From assembly GCA_009617715.1 (NCBI GenBank), contig VTFK01000035.1:124001-188000 (forward strand): DNA of 64,000 bases, written 5' to 3'. Origin of the DNA: Plectrocnemia conspersa. Its lineage: Eukaryota; Arthropoda; Insecta; Trichoptera; Polycentropodidae. Of this stretch, positions 48,922-58,997 are shown piece by piece. The notes beneath the pieces were generated by a model. The model searched no databases. It had not been told where the DNA came from and saw only the letters and a program-made list of their open reading frames with translations. The number at the start of each line of letters is the position of its first letter. The stretch's first letter is position 1. The translations under genes and the position numbers were made by a program.

Positions 48922-50109
48922 CTGTTAATAAATAGATGCAAATTAACACAAAAACACAATTGATTTGTGTATCGCAGTTTATTATAAAAGAACAGAACTG
49001 TCCGAACACGAAAGTAAGATACCATTAAATCACAACTATTATTTGCTCAGTCTGTTAAGTCAAAATGTACTATTATATATATCGTTGAATTGTTTAAAAT
49101 ACAAAACGCCTTTAAAAGCTGTTCAAAATAAATAGTTCGATTAGGGTCTATGGTTTACGTTGTTTTTAATTAAATTTATTTTAATAATACCATTAAAATA
49201 AACAGAATAATTTAATAAATTATGTCAACAACAGTATTTAAATGCATTTTATATTTTACTAACAGTAACTATCGTAATAAAATATATTTTATACCTATAG
49301 TATTTAAATAGGTCAATTAACATATTTCACATTACTGCATTATAGTATGCACTTTGTATACAGTTTAATGTATTTAGTTTAAATTTAAATGTAAAATATT
49401 TAAGTGAATTGAGAACCAATGAAATAAACGTGGATTTTTTCCTCAAATTAAATTATATTTCTGTAGCAGAAATCCATGGTGCATGCTGCGGTGTGAACCG
49501 GTGCATTAATGCGTTGAATCAAAGGGTGTTACATTGGAATTTTGTCCTACTTTTTAGACTGTAACAGCATATACACGATTTTAGTAAAAATCAAATAATT
49601 TTAAAACATATTTTATGATACATATTTCAAGCTTTTGTTTTTTAAAAAACATTATATTTTATTTTTAAGAAAAAATACATATTTACAAAAATTTAACATA
49701 AATGTCGCAAATAATATTTAACAAATTACGCATGTCAAAAGTGCACAAGAATTAATATTTCCTAAATATATTACATTTAGGACATTTTTAATTTCTAAAA
49801 AAATTAAGGACTATTTTTAATTTTTGCTCGCTTTTGTCGTATTGGTAAATATGGCAATGTACATTACATCCTTTATTCGGTAAACCCGAAAAAACATGTT
49901 TTTTTTTAATTTTAATTGTGCTTTTTTATCCATAATTGTACACATAAAAACTCCGCTTTCCATCAAAAAAAAAATTGGACCCTTAAATTTTAAATGGCAG
50001 AATTTTTACTATATGAATTTTCAACTCAAAACTTCTGTAAGGTGGTGGGTAGGTAATTTATTATATATCTGTACATATCAAAAAAAATCTTACTTATCAA
50101 TAAAATAAA

Positions 50110-50960
50110 CCAGTTGGATTCAACAATGGACAGACAATTTAAGAAAATAGGGAAGGCTTGGAGTCTATGAAGACAGCGAAGAAAATAAGTCGGTACGTAT
50201 TCGCATCTTAATCTTGAAGCTAGTTGCCTTTTCTTGATCTTCTTCTAACCGGAGATGAGAATTCAGTGTTGTACGACAACAACCGTCGTTATTAAAAGGC
50301 CGAGTACCAAAACCTACCCTCAATCCCAGACTGACTTTAAAAAAGTTATTTTATGTATATGGTGGAATTCAGTGGCGTAGCTATGGGGGGCGGAGGGGGC
50401 GGACCGCCCCGGGCGGCACTTGCTTAGGGGCGGCATATTTGCGATGGAATCGTCTAGTGTGGTTTTTAACTCTGAATAAACTAAAATTTATGTAAACCTA
50501 CGAAAAGCGAGAGCTTAACAATTTTCAATTTATTATTTTAAGAAATGCAGATTTTATGACCCTGCAAAAAAATGAATGGGGGGGGTGGCAATTTTAAGGA
50601 TTGCCTCGGGCGGTACATACCCTAGCTACGTCACTGGTGGAATTGCAAAGGGATTGTGCATTACGAAATTTAAACTGTAAGCTTTTAATCAGCTGCATCG
50701 TTTGCACAAGTAAGTAAAAAAAGGCATGCACTTGTCAATAGAAATTGAATAGTTTTTTAATACGAAAATGTGGCAAAATCGAAAACTTGGCACTAATATT
50801 TTATCTCATTTGTTTTATTCTCCAGATCTTGTTCCTTCTGACTGTTGTTTATCTCTATCAATGTAACACTTCCTAAACAGGAAAAATCAAAATGCAGACG
50901 AATTGAAAAATAAATGCTAATGTATAAAAAAAAATTACCGAGAGGTAAAAGATCTTCTTT
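50110..50960 (+). pseudogene. Decayed mariner (DD34D) transposase, interrupted
   Basis: On the + strand, LLTGDENSVLYDNNRR (about 50245-50295) matches the first catalytic block of mariner transposases (TGDExWxxY). After interruption, KLGTNILSHLFYSPDL then VPSD (about 50785-50845) matches the third block, SHPPYSPDLAPSD. NRKNQNADEL and a KLPRG-like remnant follow. The block with the second catalytic Asp is not recognisable, and stops and frameshifts abound. The terminal inverted repeats were not found, so limits are approximate. The element lies antisense in the gene B intron and was later split by the hAT MITE at 50370-50636. Confidence 0.85.
50370..50636. mobile_element. hAT-type MITE (267 bp) with perfect 8-bp target duplication
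   Basis: The ends are CAGTGGCGTAGCTATGG and, inverted, CAGTGACGTAGCTAGGG, and the complementarity continues through a GTACCGCCCGAGGCA-like block. Identical octamers GTGGAATT flank it at 50362-50369 and 50637-50644. The left end includes a striking G run (GGGGGGCGGAGGGGGCGG) followed by CCGCCCCGGGCGGC. There is no coding capacity. It interrupts the mariner relic, so it is the younger insertion. Confidence 0.93.
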
Positions 50961-51188
50961 GTCATTAAAATTAAAATAAACATTTTAAAGTGATTTTAAG
51001 TTTTAATAAGAAAACGAGAAAAGTAAATATTTGGATAACCTTATAAATGTACAAAAATATAAATGTTTTTAAAATATTATTTATTGAACCTAAAATCGCA
51101 AAAAAATGTTAAATGAAATTATAAATACCTCAAGTTTATCTTTACGAACAACAAACATATTTTAAAAATGTACAAAGACACAACTTAC

Positions 51189-51308
51189 CACTTTCTCTAT
51201 GCCAAGAGTTCATGGCTCTGGGCGAAGCTTCGACGTAACATTGAATAACAACATCACTATCCGCAGGAGCTGCCACTAATTGATTCGACACCTTTACTAG
51301 TGGATGAA
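51189..51308 (-). CDS. DIP gene B: exon for the N-terminal half of Ig3
   Basis: The exon is 120 bp, acceptor AACAG, donor GTAAGT, phase 1 both sides. Together with the last base of the upstream exon it restores Phe: VQIQ-F-HPLVKVSNQLVAA. It then reads DSDVVIQCYVEASPRAMNSW, with the B-strand Cys and C-strand Trp of Ig3, and ends HRESG. Wording HPxxKVxNQLVxAPxxxDVxxxCxVEASPxAMNxW is diagnostic of DIP/lachesin-type Ig3 domains. Confidence 0.95.
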
Positions 51309-51382
51309 CTGTTAAAATAAACATCAATATGAGATATAAAAATAAACAATATATTTACAAAAAAGAGTTTTTAAATACTCAC
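51309..51382 (-). other. Short intron of DIP gene B
   Basis: This 74-bp intron (donor GTGAGT, acceptor AACAG) is AT-rich with a T-rich tract before the acceptor. Its small size contrasts with the kilobase introns around it. Confidence 0.85.
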
Positions 51383-51514
51383 ATTGTATCTGAACAATGT
51401 ATCTTTTACTAACAGACGGCGGTACTCCATTACTGGCGATGCAAAAATAAGATCCCATATCTGTCCTTTGCACGTTGCTCAGATGCAGAATCGAACCATC
51501 GAACGATACCACAG
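51383..51514 (-). CDS. DIP gene B: exon for the end of Ig2
   Basis: The exon is 132 bp, acceptor TTTGTAG after a T run and donor GTGAGT, phase 1 both sides. It encodes VVSFDGSILHLSNVQR and then TDMGSYFCIASNGVPPSVSK, with the F-strand Cys of Ig2, ending RYIVQIQ. MGxYxCIASNGVPPSVSKR is the strongest signature of the DIP/lachesin family. The earlier exons (start of Ig2, Ig1, signal peptide) were not found up to base 64000, so the gene extends at least 12 kb further right. Confidence 0.95.
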
Positions 51515-51904
51515 CTACAAAAAAAAAACATACACACAATACATCAATAAAGCGTACACCGAGTGAGATTCTGACCGACAAAGAAAGTAAAGATCAAAAG
51601 ATTTTCGATATCTTTTCTAAATTAGTATTTCAGCTGTAAGAATCGAAAACATCAAAGCTCGATACAAAAGATGTATATGTTATACTGTAAGTATGCGCAT
51701 GTGTGTTTATATTTAAGATGCAATAATTGAGATACATGAATTAAATTTATAAAGAAAGAAACGTGACTTAGTCCACTTTCATAATTATTGGCTCATATGT
51801 TTTGTTATTGTGATTTGATACATTTATGGTCAATCGTCATTTCAGATTTACTACCTTCACTACATTTCGTTGATAGCCTTAAATCGAGGCAATACAATTT
51901 ACGA
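51515..51904 (-). other. Intronic sequence upstream of the Ig2 exon
   Basis: AT-rich intron. The stretch 51766-51805 (GTGACTTAGTCCACTTTCAT then TTGGCTCATATG) parallels 63070-63107 (GGACTTGCCCCACTTTCAAA then CGGCTCAAATG), so it is a fragment of the dispersed repeat found there. Confidence 0.55.
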
Positions 51905-52213
51905 TCAGCGAAACAAACGTAACGAGTCAAGGAAAAACTTAATACCCTTACGGGTCACCCTTTGATCGCGGGTCAATATGCTCGAACCTTTCCGATCGTA
52001 AGTTTCGGCATCGACATCGACCTCCTGCCCACTACACATTCGTACAGTGGATATAATGGTCTCCAAAATAGGGTCATGCTTTTTCATTGACGTTGTGTAC
52101 AGACGGTTGAATAAATCCACACACTCCCTCGCACAGACCTGGAAGTGACAACCGTACAGATGATATGACACATTGTTTGCCCATTGTTTGTGAAGTACCG
52201 ACTGTACACCCAA
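51905..52213 (-). CDS. Unrecognised coding-like open frame (102 codons) inside the gene B intron
   Basis: The frame reads MGVQSVLHKQWANNVSYHLY, continues CARECVDLFNRLYTTSMKKH and EVDVDAETYDRKGSS, and ends KFFLDSLRLFR before TGA at 51905. Composition is balanced, with varied codons, unlike the AT-rich flanks, and no internal low complexity. I recognise no family. On the same strand there are two possible splice acceptors inside the frame: GTACAG before TCGGTACTT near 52200, and CTTCCAG before GTCTGTGC near 52140. It could therefore be a last exon of another gene or a retrocopied fragment, rather than a complete gene from the ATG. It is not an Ig domain and does not fit the DIP exon series. Confidence concerns its being coding-derived, not any function. 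Confidence 0.5.
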   Translation of the reverse strand: MGVQSVLHKQWANNVSYHLYGCHFQVCARECVDLFNRLYTTSMKKHDPILETIISTVRMCSGQEVDVDAETYDRKGSSILTRDQRVTRKGIKFFLDSLRLFR

Positions 52214-52439
52214 CCAACTTGCGGATTCTTAATATATTTTAAAAATATGTTTATTTTATTATTATTTACTATAATTTGATTACATCTTCTTCTTTATAAT
52301 TATTTTGTTTATACACTTTATAAAAAAATTCGCATGCTCCAAAAAGACGATAGGTAGATTTAAAATTTTCTGAATTTTGTTAATAATGCAACAATTTTAA
52401 ATAGTACAGATATGCTGGAAGTAAAACCAATTTTTAACT

Positions 52440-53290
52440 ATTTTTAAGGCAAATTCTATAATGTTTACAAGTCACAGCAAAAGTTTTCCCTGGATGAGGG
52501 AATGATTCCATGGTTAGGTTAACATATTTTTCAGGTCGGATACTATTTATTTGTAATTTAAAATCATATATAAGATTAGTTAACACGGTGACGAATGAAC
52601 TTAAACCATATCTGGACAAGAAAACAGGACTTTGTGGAACAATGCGGATAAATAGGGATCTGCCAGAATCTCTTAAAAATATAAACTTAAGGCCACTACA
52701 GATGAAACATACCAGAAAAGGTGAAACGTTTATTCGAATTTTGAATACAAATAAGAAAAAAGATTTCTTTGTTGCTCAATACATAGTTACCAAATATTTC
52801 GAATAACAATAGAATAAACAAACAATATTGTTTTTTATTAATTTCAATGCACATTGTTTAATTTGTTAACAGTAAAATTAAATTTAAAGTTTTTCTTTTG
52901 AGTGAGGCTTACGGATGGATGCAGAATTCAGTGCAATCTGTGAATTCTGAAGACATTTCACTGGTTTCTACCACATCTTTCCGTACCTGTGCTATCGATC
53001 CGCTAGAAAGGCTTTCGGAAAAGCCGAAAAAACATCAATCAATAAAAGTAAAAAGTGGTGATAAATATGTGAGAGAAAAGTGTCGTGTTTGTTCTGCACA
53101 TGTGCAGAATTGTGAAAATCTTCTTTATAATAATAAATATTTTTATACGTATCGCTCAAAAAAAAAAATAATAAAATAGATAAAAATAGTGTGAATAATA
53201 AAATAAATATAGATAGTGATATAGTGTGGTTCATAAGTGTAGTGATAAAAATAAATGTGTCTGTGACAGTTGTAAGCAGAAAAAGGACGC
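52440..53290 (+). pseudogene. Decayed piggyBac/PGBD-type transposase
   Basis: On the + strand SLDEGMIPWLG (about 52480-52520) matches the DExMIPWRG block that carries a catalytic Asp in piggyBac transposases. It is followed, after a shortened stretch, by KKTGLCGTMRINRDLPESLK (KKTxxxGTxRxNRKGLPxxL). A KGETFIRIL…DFFVAQYIVTKYF block resembles the 'KGE…W.DKRxVxxLST' region. Further right, DPLERLSEKPKKHQSI and EKCRVCSAH resemble the tail and start of the C-terminal cysteine-rich finger, and a CDSCKQKKDAEKF remnant lies near 53255. Stops, frame changes and a missing segment show decay. No TTAA-flanked termini were found. It lies antisense in the gene B intron. Confidence 0.82.
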
Positions 53291-53299
53291 CGAAAAATT

Positions 53300-56200
53300 T
53301 GGTGAGTGCAAATTTTAATATATTATAAAAAGACATTTTTTTATAAATTGTTTGTACGGAAACTTATAAAAGCATTTTAGCATTCATATTATTAAAATAT
53401 AAATAACTGGTTTGTAATTATTGAAACTATTTTCAATTCACACTAAATATTAGAAATGAAAAAAACATATTTATTCGTTCAATATTTTATTCCTCAGAGA
53501 TTCTTTTAAGCTCAATACTATTTTTTATAAATATTTTCCCTTATTGTGCAATTAACCAATACAGTGATAATTTATTCAAATTGTATATTTTTCCCTTAGT
53601 TATCTGTGAATCATTGCGGTTTTTTAAATGGTGAGGAAATATTAAAAATGTTCGAAAATGGTTAAAATTGTGTTTTCTAATTTATCTACATATACCGTAA
53701 CGTTTTTACTCTTAATTTTTTTAATAATATACAGAATTTTAGGTTGAAAAACTTTGTTAATCAATTTATTATTAACCGCAGATGTTTCGATTTCTTTTGC
53801 TTGGATTGATTTATGTTTACTTAGCCAAACAGTTTTGATCCTTAAATTTATTTCTGTTTAAGGTGTAACATGAAATAATATTTTTTAGATGAAATAAATA
53901 ATTATGGTTCATATTTTTTTTAAAAAAAAGCGACAATTTATAGCATTGCGACGTAATGGGATATTCTTTTACAAAAAAATATTTTATTTGATAATATGTA
54001 GAAATAGTGTACTAGCATCTAAAGGCAAATTTATTAAAAGAAAATGCATGATGCAGGACTATAAGTCCACGGCCACTAAGCAATGTTCTTTCAAGACTCA
54101 TAAATGAGTCCACGGGCGTTAATACTAAAACAAGTTTACTTTGGTTATTTAATTTATTTATTTATTTTAATACTGCACTTAATTTGTTCAGATTATTTTT
54201 AATACATATATATATTATTTATTAAAATTTAAGAAAAAAATAAAATTGATCATAGATCTGTTATAAAAAAAAATATATAGTAAATAAAACTGTTTACTAA
54301 AGCAAAAAATCTTTGTATAGTTAGCTGTAGTGTCATAATAAAATTTGCACAATTTATTTTGTCTAAACTAATTTAAGCAATATTGCATAGCATTTCATAG
54401 AAAATAAATTAATTTTGTATTAAATAAAAGTGCTTTAAATAAAATATAATAAATCAAAATAAATATTATATAAACTATCTTATAGCTGAATAAAGACTCG
54501 TTACGCAAATTATACAACTAAATATGCGACAAGAATAACGTTATAAATCTGAATTGAGATTTTGATTGAATAACGTTATATAAGTGATTCTGCGATTTAA
54601 ACCAACTTCTTCAAAATATAAAAAATAAACTAGAGTTAAAAAAATATCTACTGGAAAATGAAAATTATTTAATATAAAAAATGTAACGTTTTTAATTTTT
54701 AATTCGTTATTTTCTTAAAAAATATCGTTTTTGAATATTTTTTGCCAAATTTTTTTAATAAATCTTTTTAAAAGACCGCTTTTTATCTAATTTTTAAATT
54801 ATTTATTAGTAGATTAGTTTTTGACAAACGGTATAAATCATTCATATTTACTTACTGTCAGACTTTGGAACAGCATTACAACATCATAACTTACATTATT
54901 CCACAATTGAAAATGCTTATTTTTGACAAAAATCGTATTATATAGATACCAGTTAAGTATGAAAAAACTTTTTGATGAATAAATTGGGATTTATAATATT
55001 AAAAAAAATCCAAAAATGAACGTATGTAAATCTGCAAATTAATTTTTTACCTCCTGTAATGTTGACTGTTTACGTATTCAAGACAACGTTATTCGCGTCG
55101 CATATTTGAAACCACTATTAAAAATATTTAAAATCAGAGTTTTTGTCAGCGTAACAAATAAAGAATCCGTTATGCATATTAGCGAAATTTTTTTCACCAA
55201 CGTCAAAATAATTTGTATTCAAACCGTTGGACCCTACTTTGAAAAAAAATATTTTTGTGCTTTTAATTATAAAAATTAAAGCATGTAATAAATACAGTAT
55301 CGCACATATTGCACTTTCCACCATTACGCTTTAACACGCAAAAATCTGATCTGAAAGATAGATTTAACAATCCTAAAGCACTTGCATAAAAATCATAAAC
55401 AAATAGATAAGGTTGGTGCAGCTTCTTATATTCAAATACGCATTGCTTAAATATAGAAAGCTGCTTATCTTTGCCTCTGCTTATTTTAAAACATACTATT
55501 ACGCAGTTACATAGTTACGGTATTATTTATATTACACCAAAACTAAGAATCTGATTCTTCCTCAAATATAAAATAAAATAAATAGGCAAGGGTTCAAGTA
55601 CTGAAAGGGACGTTAGACTTTGCTTCATTCTCTGATTATATATTAACTAAAACATTGCCGTACTTGATTATTTTTTTGAGAACTTTCACTATGACTTCCA
55701 CTAAATTTTTAGAGCCTAGACTTTTTTCTCGAACTTGACCACAGAGCTCGCATTAAGCTTTTCTGAATTATAGTTTATATGTCTGATTAAAAAACTGCAT
55801 CTTCTTTTACTATCTGATTTGATCCAACCAAGCAGTCACAAAAGAAAACAATAAGTTTTTCACAATAAAAAATAGCAATAAGCATCGGTTAAACAGATTT
55901 TATGCTAGATAAAAGTTCGTATATACATAATTATAACACCAGATGATTCTTAACGATATTTTTAGCAAAACTTCGTGTGGATATTTGTAAAAACAACGCA
56001 GTGAAAAATCCGTATTTTTTTAACCCTTATCTGCGTAAACCTAATTATTTTAATATTTTTAATTATAAAAATAAACGCGTGTACGTACAGTGACCTAACA
56101 AAACTAAAAAAATTTTTCATTAAAAAGCTGTCAGGATAATATAAACAAACAATATTTTAGCTACTATAAATATAATTATATATATGATGTCAAAATTGAA

Positions 56201-56365
56201 GACATTTCACTTATTAATTCAAGTATTTATTTTTTTTTTAATGTCAACGTGAATTTTAAATATGAATTTAATCAATTTCATTAACGTTTAAAAATAAATT
56301 AACCTTTACACATCCATCAGCTGTAAGAACTAGAATAAAATTTGCAAAACACTATATTCAAAGGT
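53300..56365. other. AT-rich intronic sequence, nothing recognised
   Basis: Three kilobases of AT-rich sequence, inferred to be intron of gene B because its upstream exons lie beyond 64000. No Ig exon on the minus strand, RNA gene or transposon end was recognised. Confidence 0.45.
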
Positions 56366-56369
56366 CAGT

Positions 56370-57350
56370 TTAAACTGTATCCTATTTTTTATTCTCTCAA
56401 TAAACGACCCCTGACATGTATACAACTCACGTTTAGATATATTGTAAACATTGTACCGGTTTATTAGAGAAACGGCCTCGCTGCTGTCAGTGTGTACCCT
56501 GCAACTATTGAGACACTATTTTCGAGAGTGTTTGACTGCAAAATATGGGCAGGCAAAAGTTAAATGGATATACTTCACAAATTAACTGAAGCCCAAAGAG
56601 GAAAAATTAATAAGTATCCAAATGATTCGCAGTTACTTTAATAATTTCATTTTTCTTAACTTAAAACCAAACTTAATGTTAACACGGTGCGCGACAAAAT
56701 CGATAAACTTGACACTGACTATCTCAACGGATCAGGCTATCGGATATATCACTTCAAATGAACGTAGCGGCAGCAGTTTCTGCTATGAAAACTCATTCAC
56801 CGTACTTTTTGCTCACACTTTTTATACATATATAATTAGCCTTTAATACACGCAAATTAATATTAAAATTTTGTGCGATTACTTAATAATTTTATAGCTT
56901 AATTTTTTTTATTAAAAAAAAAAAAATATTAAATGTTCTTTGTGTTATGAATTAAAATACGCGTGTCTATTGTGTCAAAAAAATCTGAATGCATTTTACT
57001 TGAAAGAGCTACTGTGTAAGGATCTGTGAACGTAATATAATTTGGTGCGGGGGTGGATATAAATTTGTCTAAGGAACCTCGTTTGTGAAGAGATTCGTCA
57101 TTTGGCAGGAGAGCAAATCCGGAAGGGCTGAATACAAATGGTGCTAAAAATACAATCTCGTAGGATGTATTTTTCGGATTCAGTAGGAATGTGCAGGGAC
57201 GGTGTTTAACGCGAGAGGCCAAAGAACGGGGGCTGAATGTGTAATTTAGTATCATGGCCAGTGATAGCCGTGATTTTTCGCCATTGATTCCAGAGATTTT
57301 CCAGAAGCAGTGCGAGGCAACTTCAGCAGCAAGAGGCTTAACTGAAAACT
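56370..57350. other. Cluster of GC-richer islands in the gene B intron
   Basis: Three blocks are less AT-rich: 56440-56560 (GAAACGGCCTCGCTGCTGTC), 56680-56800 (GGTGCGCGACAAAATCGATA) and 56980-57350 (GGTGCGGGGGTGGATATAAA, TGTGCAGGGACGGTGTTTAA). The minus strand is open for 108 codons across 57255-56929, but the product resembles no family and lacks splice context. Candidate intronic regulatory DNA. Confidence 0.35.
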
Positions 57351-57600
57351 GAGGTTGACAACAGTTTTATTTTTACGATTTAAAAGTTATATTAAAATTT
57401 TGCATGTATGGGATTTAACATTGCAATATTTATGTATAATATTTTGCTTGTACTATCTTATATTAAAATCCTTAAATTAAAAAACTCCTTAATACCTAAG
57501 ATATTCGTGATTAGGGAATGCAATAATACCAAGATTTTAAATACCGGTATTACTGAGAGAAGTAGTCAATACCGGTATTACTGGTATTGAACTGGTAATA

Positions 57601-58059
57601 CAGTGAAATCTTTTTGAAACGAATACCGAAATAGCGAAATTCACAGTATAACAAATCTTTATACAAAATGTATTCATTGTAGCAAAGACATATTTCAGTA
57701 TACATAAATATTTTTATCCGAATTTAAAAATGACGTGACAACTTAAAACTATATATTTTTAATTTTAGTTCGTTCTTGACTAAGCGCGTGCCATATGTTC
57801 ACAAGCTACATTCAAGATGCTTTGCCGAACCTTAAACATTTTTTATAAAATATTTTATTAACAAATTTCTTTTCTTCATTACAGTATTATTAAAAATGCA
57901 CAAAAAACGATCCGTCAACCTTGTAAGAAGTTATTTTAATGCTGTAGTAATATGGTAATTAAAAATAAAGTTAAAATATAATATCTTCCTCACATTCAAT
58001 ATAACGAATTTCCAGTATAACGAAAATTCCCGTGTGCTTCGCTATACTGAGATTTAATG
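57601..58059 (+). mobile_element. pogo-like MITE (about 459 bp)
   Basis: The element starts CAGTGAAATCTTTTTGAAACG after a TA dinucleotide and ends around TATACTGAGATTTAATG. The ends read as eroded inverted repeats with repeated CAGTATAACGAA words. Interior block ACAAGCTACATTCAAGATGC and a short start-like ATGCACAAAAAACGATCCGT are shared with the minus-strand copy at 41210-41531. CAGTGAA termini with TA targets suggest a pogo/Tigger-type family. It has no transposase of its own. Confidence 0.7.
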
Positions 58060-58806
58060 TTTATAACTGAATGATGTATTGTTGAATGTTGAAACATGCT
58101 TGCAAATTTTGCGGAACAAATCCAAGGATTCAAGAATTTGATCATTTTTATGAAAATATATTGAATAATGATATAGTAACTATTGTCGTCTTTATATTTT
58201 TTTGCAAGCAGAGCAAATTTTGACGTTTCCGACATATATGAATATAATAATATTACGTGTTTCTAGCAATAATAATTGCTTAAACAATCTTCCTTACATT
58301 CAGGTACTTCTATAAGTACTTAATACGCTAATCCTTTATTGTGTTATCTACGAATACCAATAAAAATCAATAAGACGACTGTGTGCAATTTTTTTTTATT
58401 CCATATATATCCATTATATTGTAGAAAATTTTTTTTTAAATATGGGCGACAAATCCTAATTTTTTTGGAGCAATAAGTCTAGAAAATTAATTGGCAATCG
58501 GCCGTTTCCGAATGCCTTCTAAATTTTTATACCAGGAGTCAGATAACCACTCGCCAATTAATTTCAATGAAACATATATTACTAATTATTTTTTATCAGT
58601 TACGATTTTCGAAAGAATCTTGTAAGAAATAAGTGCGTAGAATATTGTAAATCTGTTTGTTTAAAATTAAAAAAAAAACAATTAATGCGATTAAGATTGC
58701 TTATTTAATAATAATTTTAGATAATCTCAATTATTTTTATTTTCAAGGTATATCTCTCGTATAACGTAAATTACATTTTAGCTATAAATGATTATGTAAA
58801 TTGTAG
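58060..58806. other. AT-rich intronic sequence with a 12-bp inverted repeat
   Basis: Nothing coding was recognised. AAATTAATTGGC (58484-58495) and GCCAATTAATTT (58553-58564) form a perfect inverted repeat around a 57-base loop. Confidence 0.5.
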
Positions 58807-58814
58807 TATATAAT

Positions 58815-58989
58815 CAGGCGCATACGGTAAGATACATTCCCTTTCGCTCGATCGTATGTTAAGTGTCGAGAGTGAGTGAGAGATAAAGGCGTGTGATACA
58901 TGCGTTCTGCACGCCCACTTCTTCTCACTCACTCTCGTCACTTAGCACGCGAGCGAGCGAAAATAAATGCATCTTACCGTACGCGCCTG
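58815..58989. mobile_element. Palindromic MITE, copy 2 (175 bp), perfect 8-bp target duplication
   Basis: Left terminus CAGGCGCATACGGTAAGATA and right terminus, inverted, CAGGCGCGTACGGTAAGATG. Complementarity continues through TTTCGCTCG, CACTCTCGTCACTTAGCACG and GTGCAGAACGCATG almost to the centre, so the element can fold as a single long hairpin. The octamer TATATAAT flanks it on both sides (58807-58814 and 58990-58997). The duplication length points to a hAT- or P-type integrase; I cannot separate the two. Copy 1 is at 25049-25221. Confidence 0.92.
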
Positions 58990-58997
58990 TATATAAT

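Larger units (their letters stand above)
48922..51188 (-). other. Intron of DIP gene B carrying nested transposons
   Basis: This 2.27-kb intron sits inside the Ig3 coding region. It contains a decayed mariner copy (about 50110-50960) that in turn contains a hAT MITE (50370-50636). The rest is AT-rich with nothing recognisable. Confidence 0.8.

Noticed and set aside
56929..57255. Minus-strand open frame of 108 codons as a missing exon of gene B
   Set aside because: No Ig cysteine/tryptophan pattern or family motif is present, and no acceptor/donor pair fits the phase-1 exon series.
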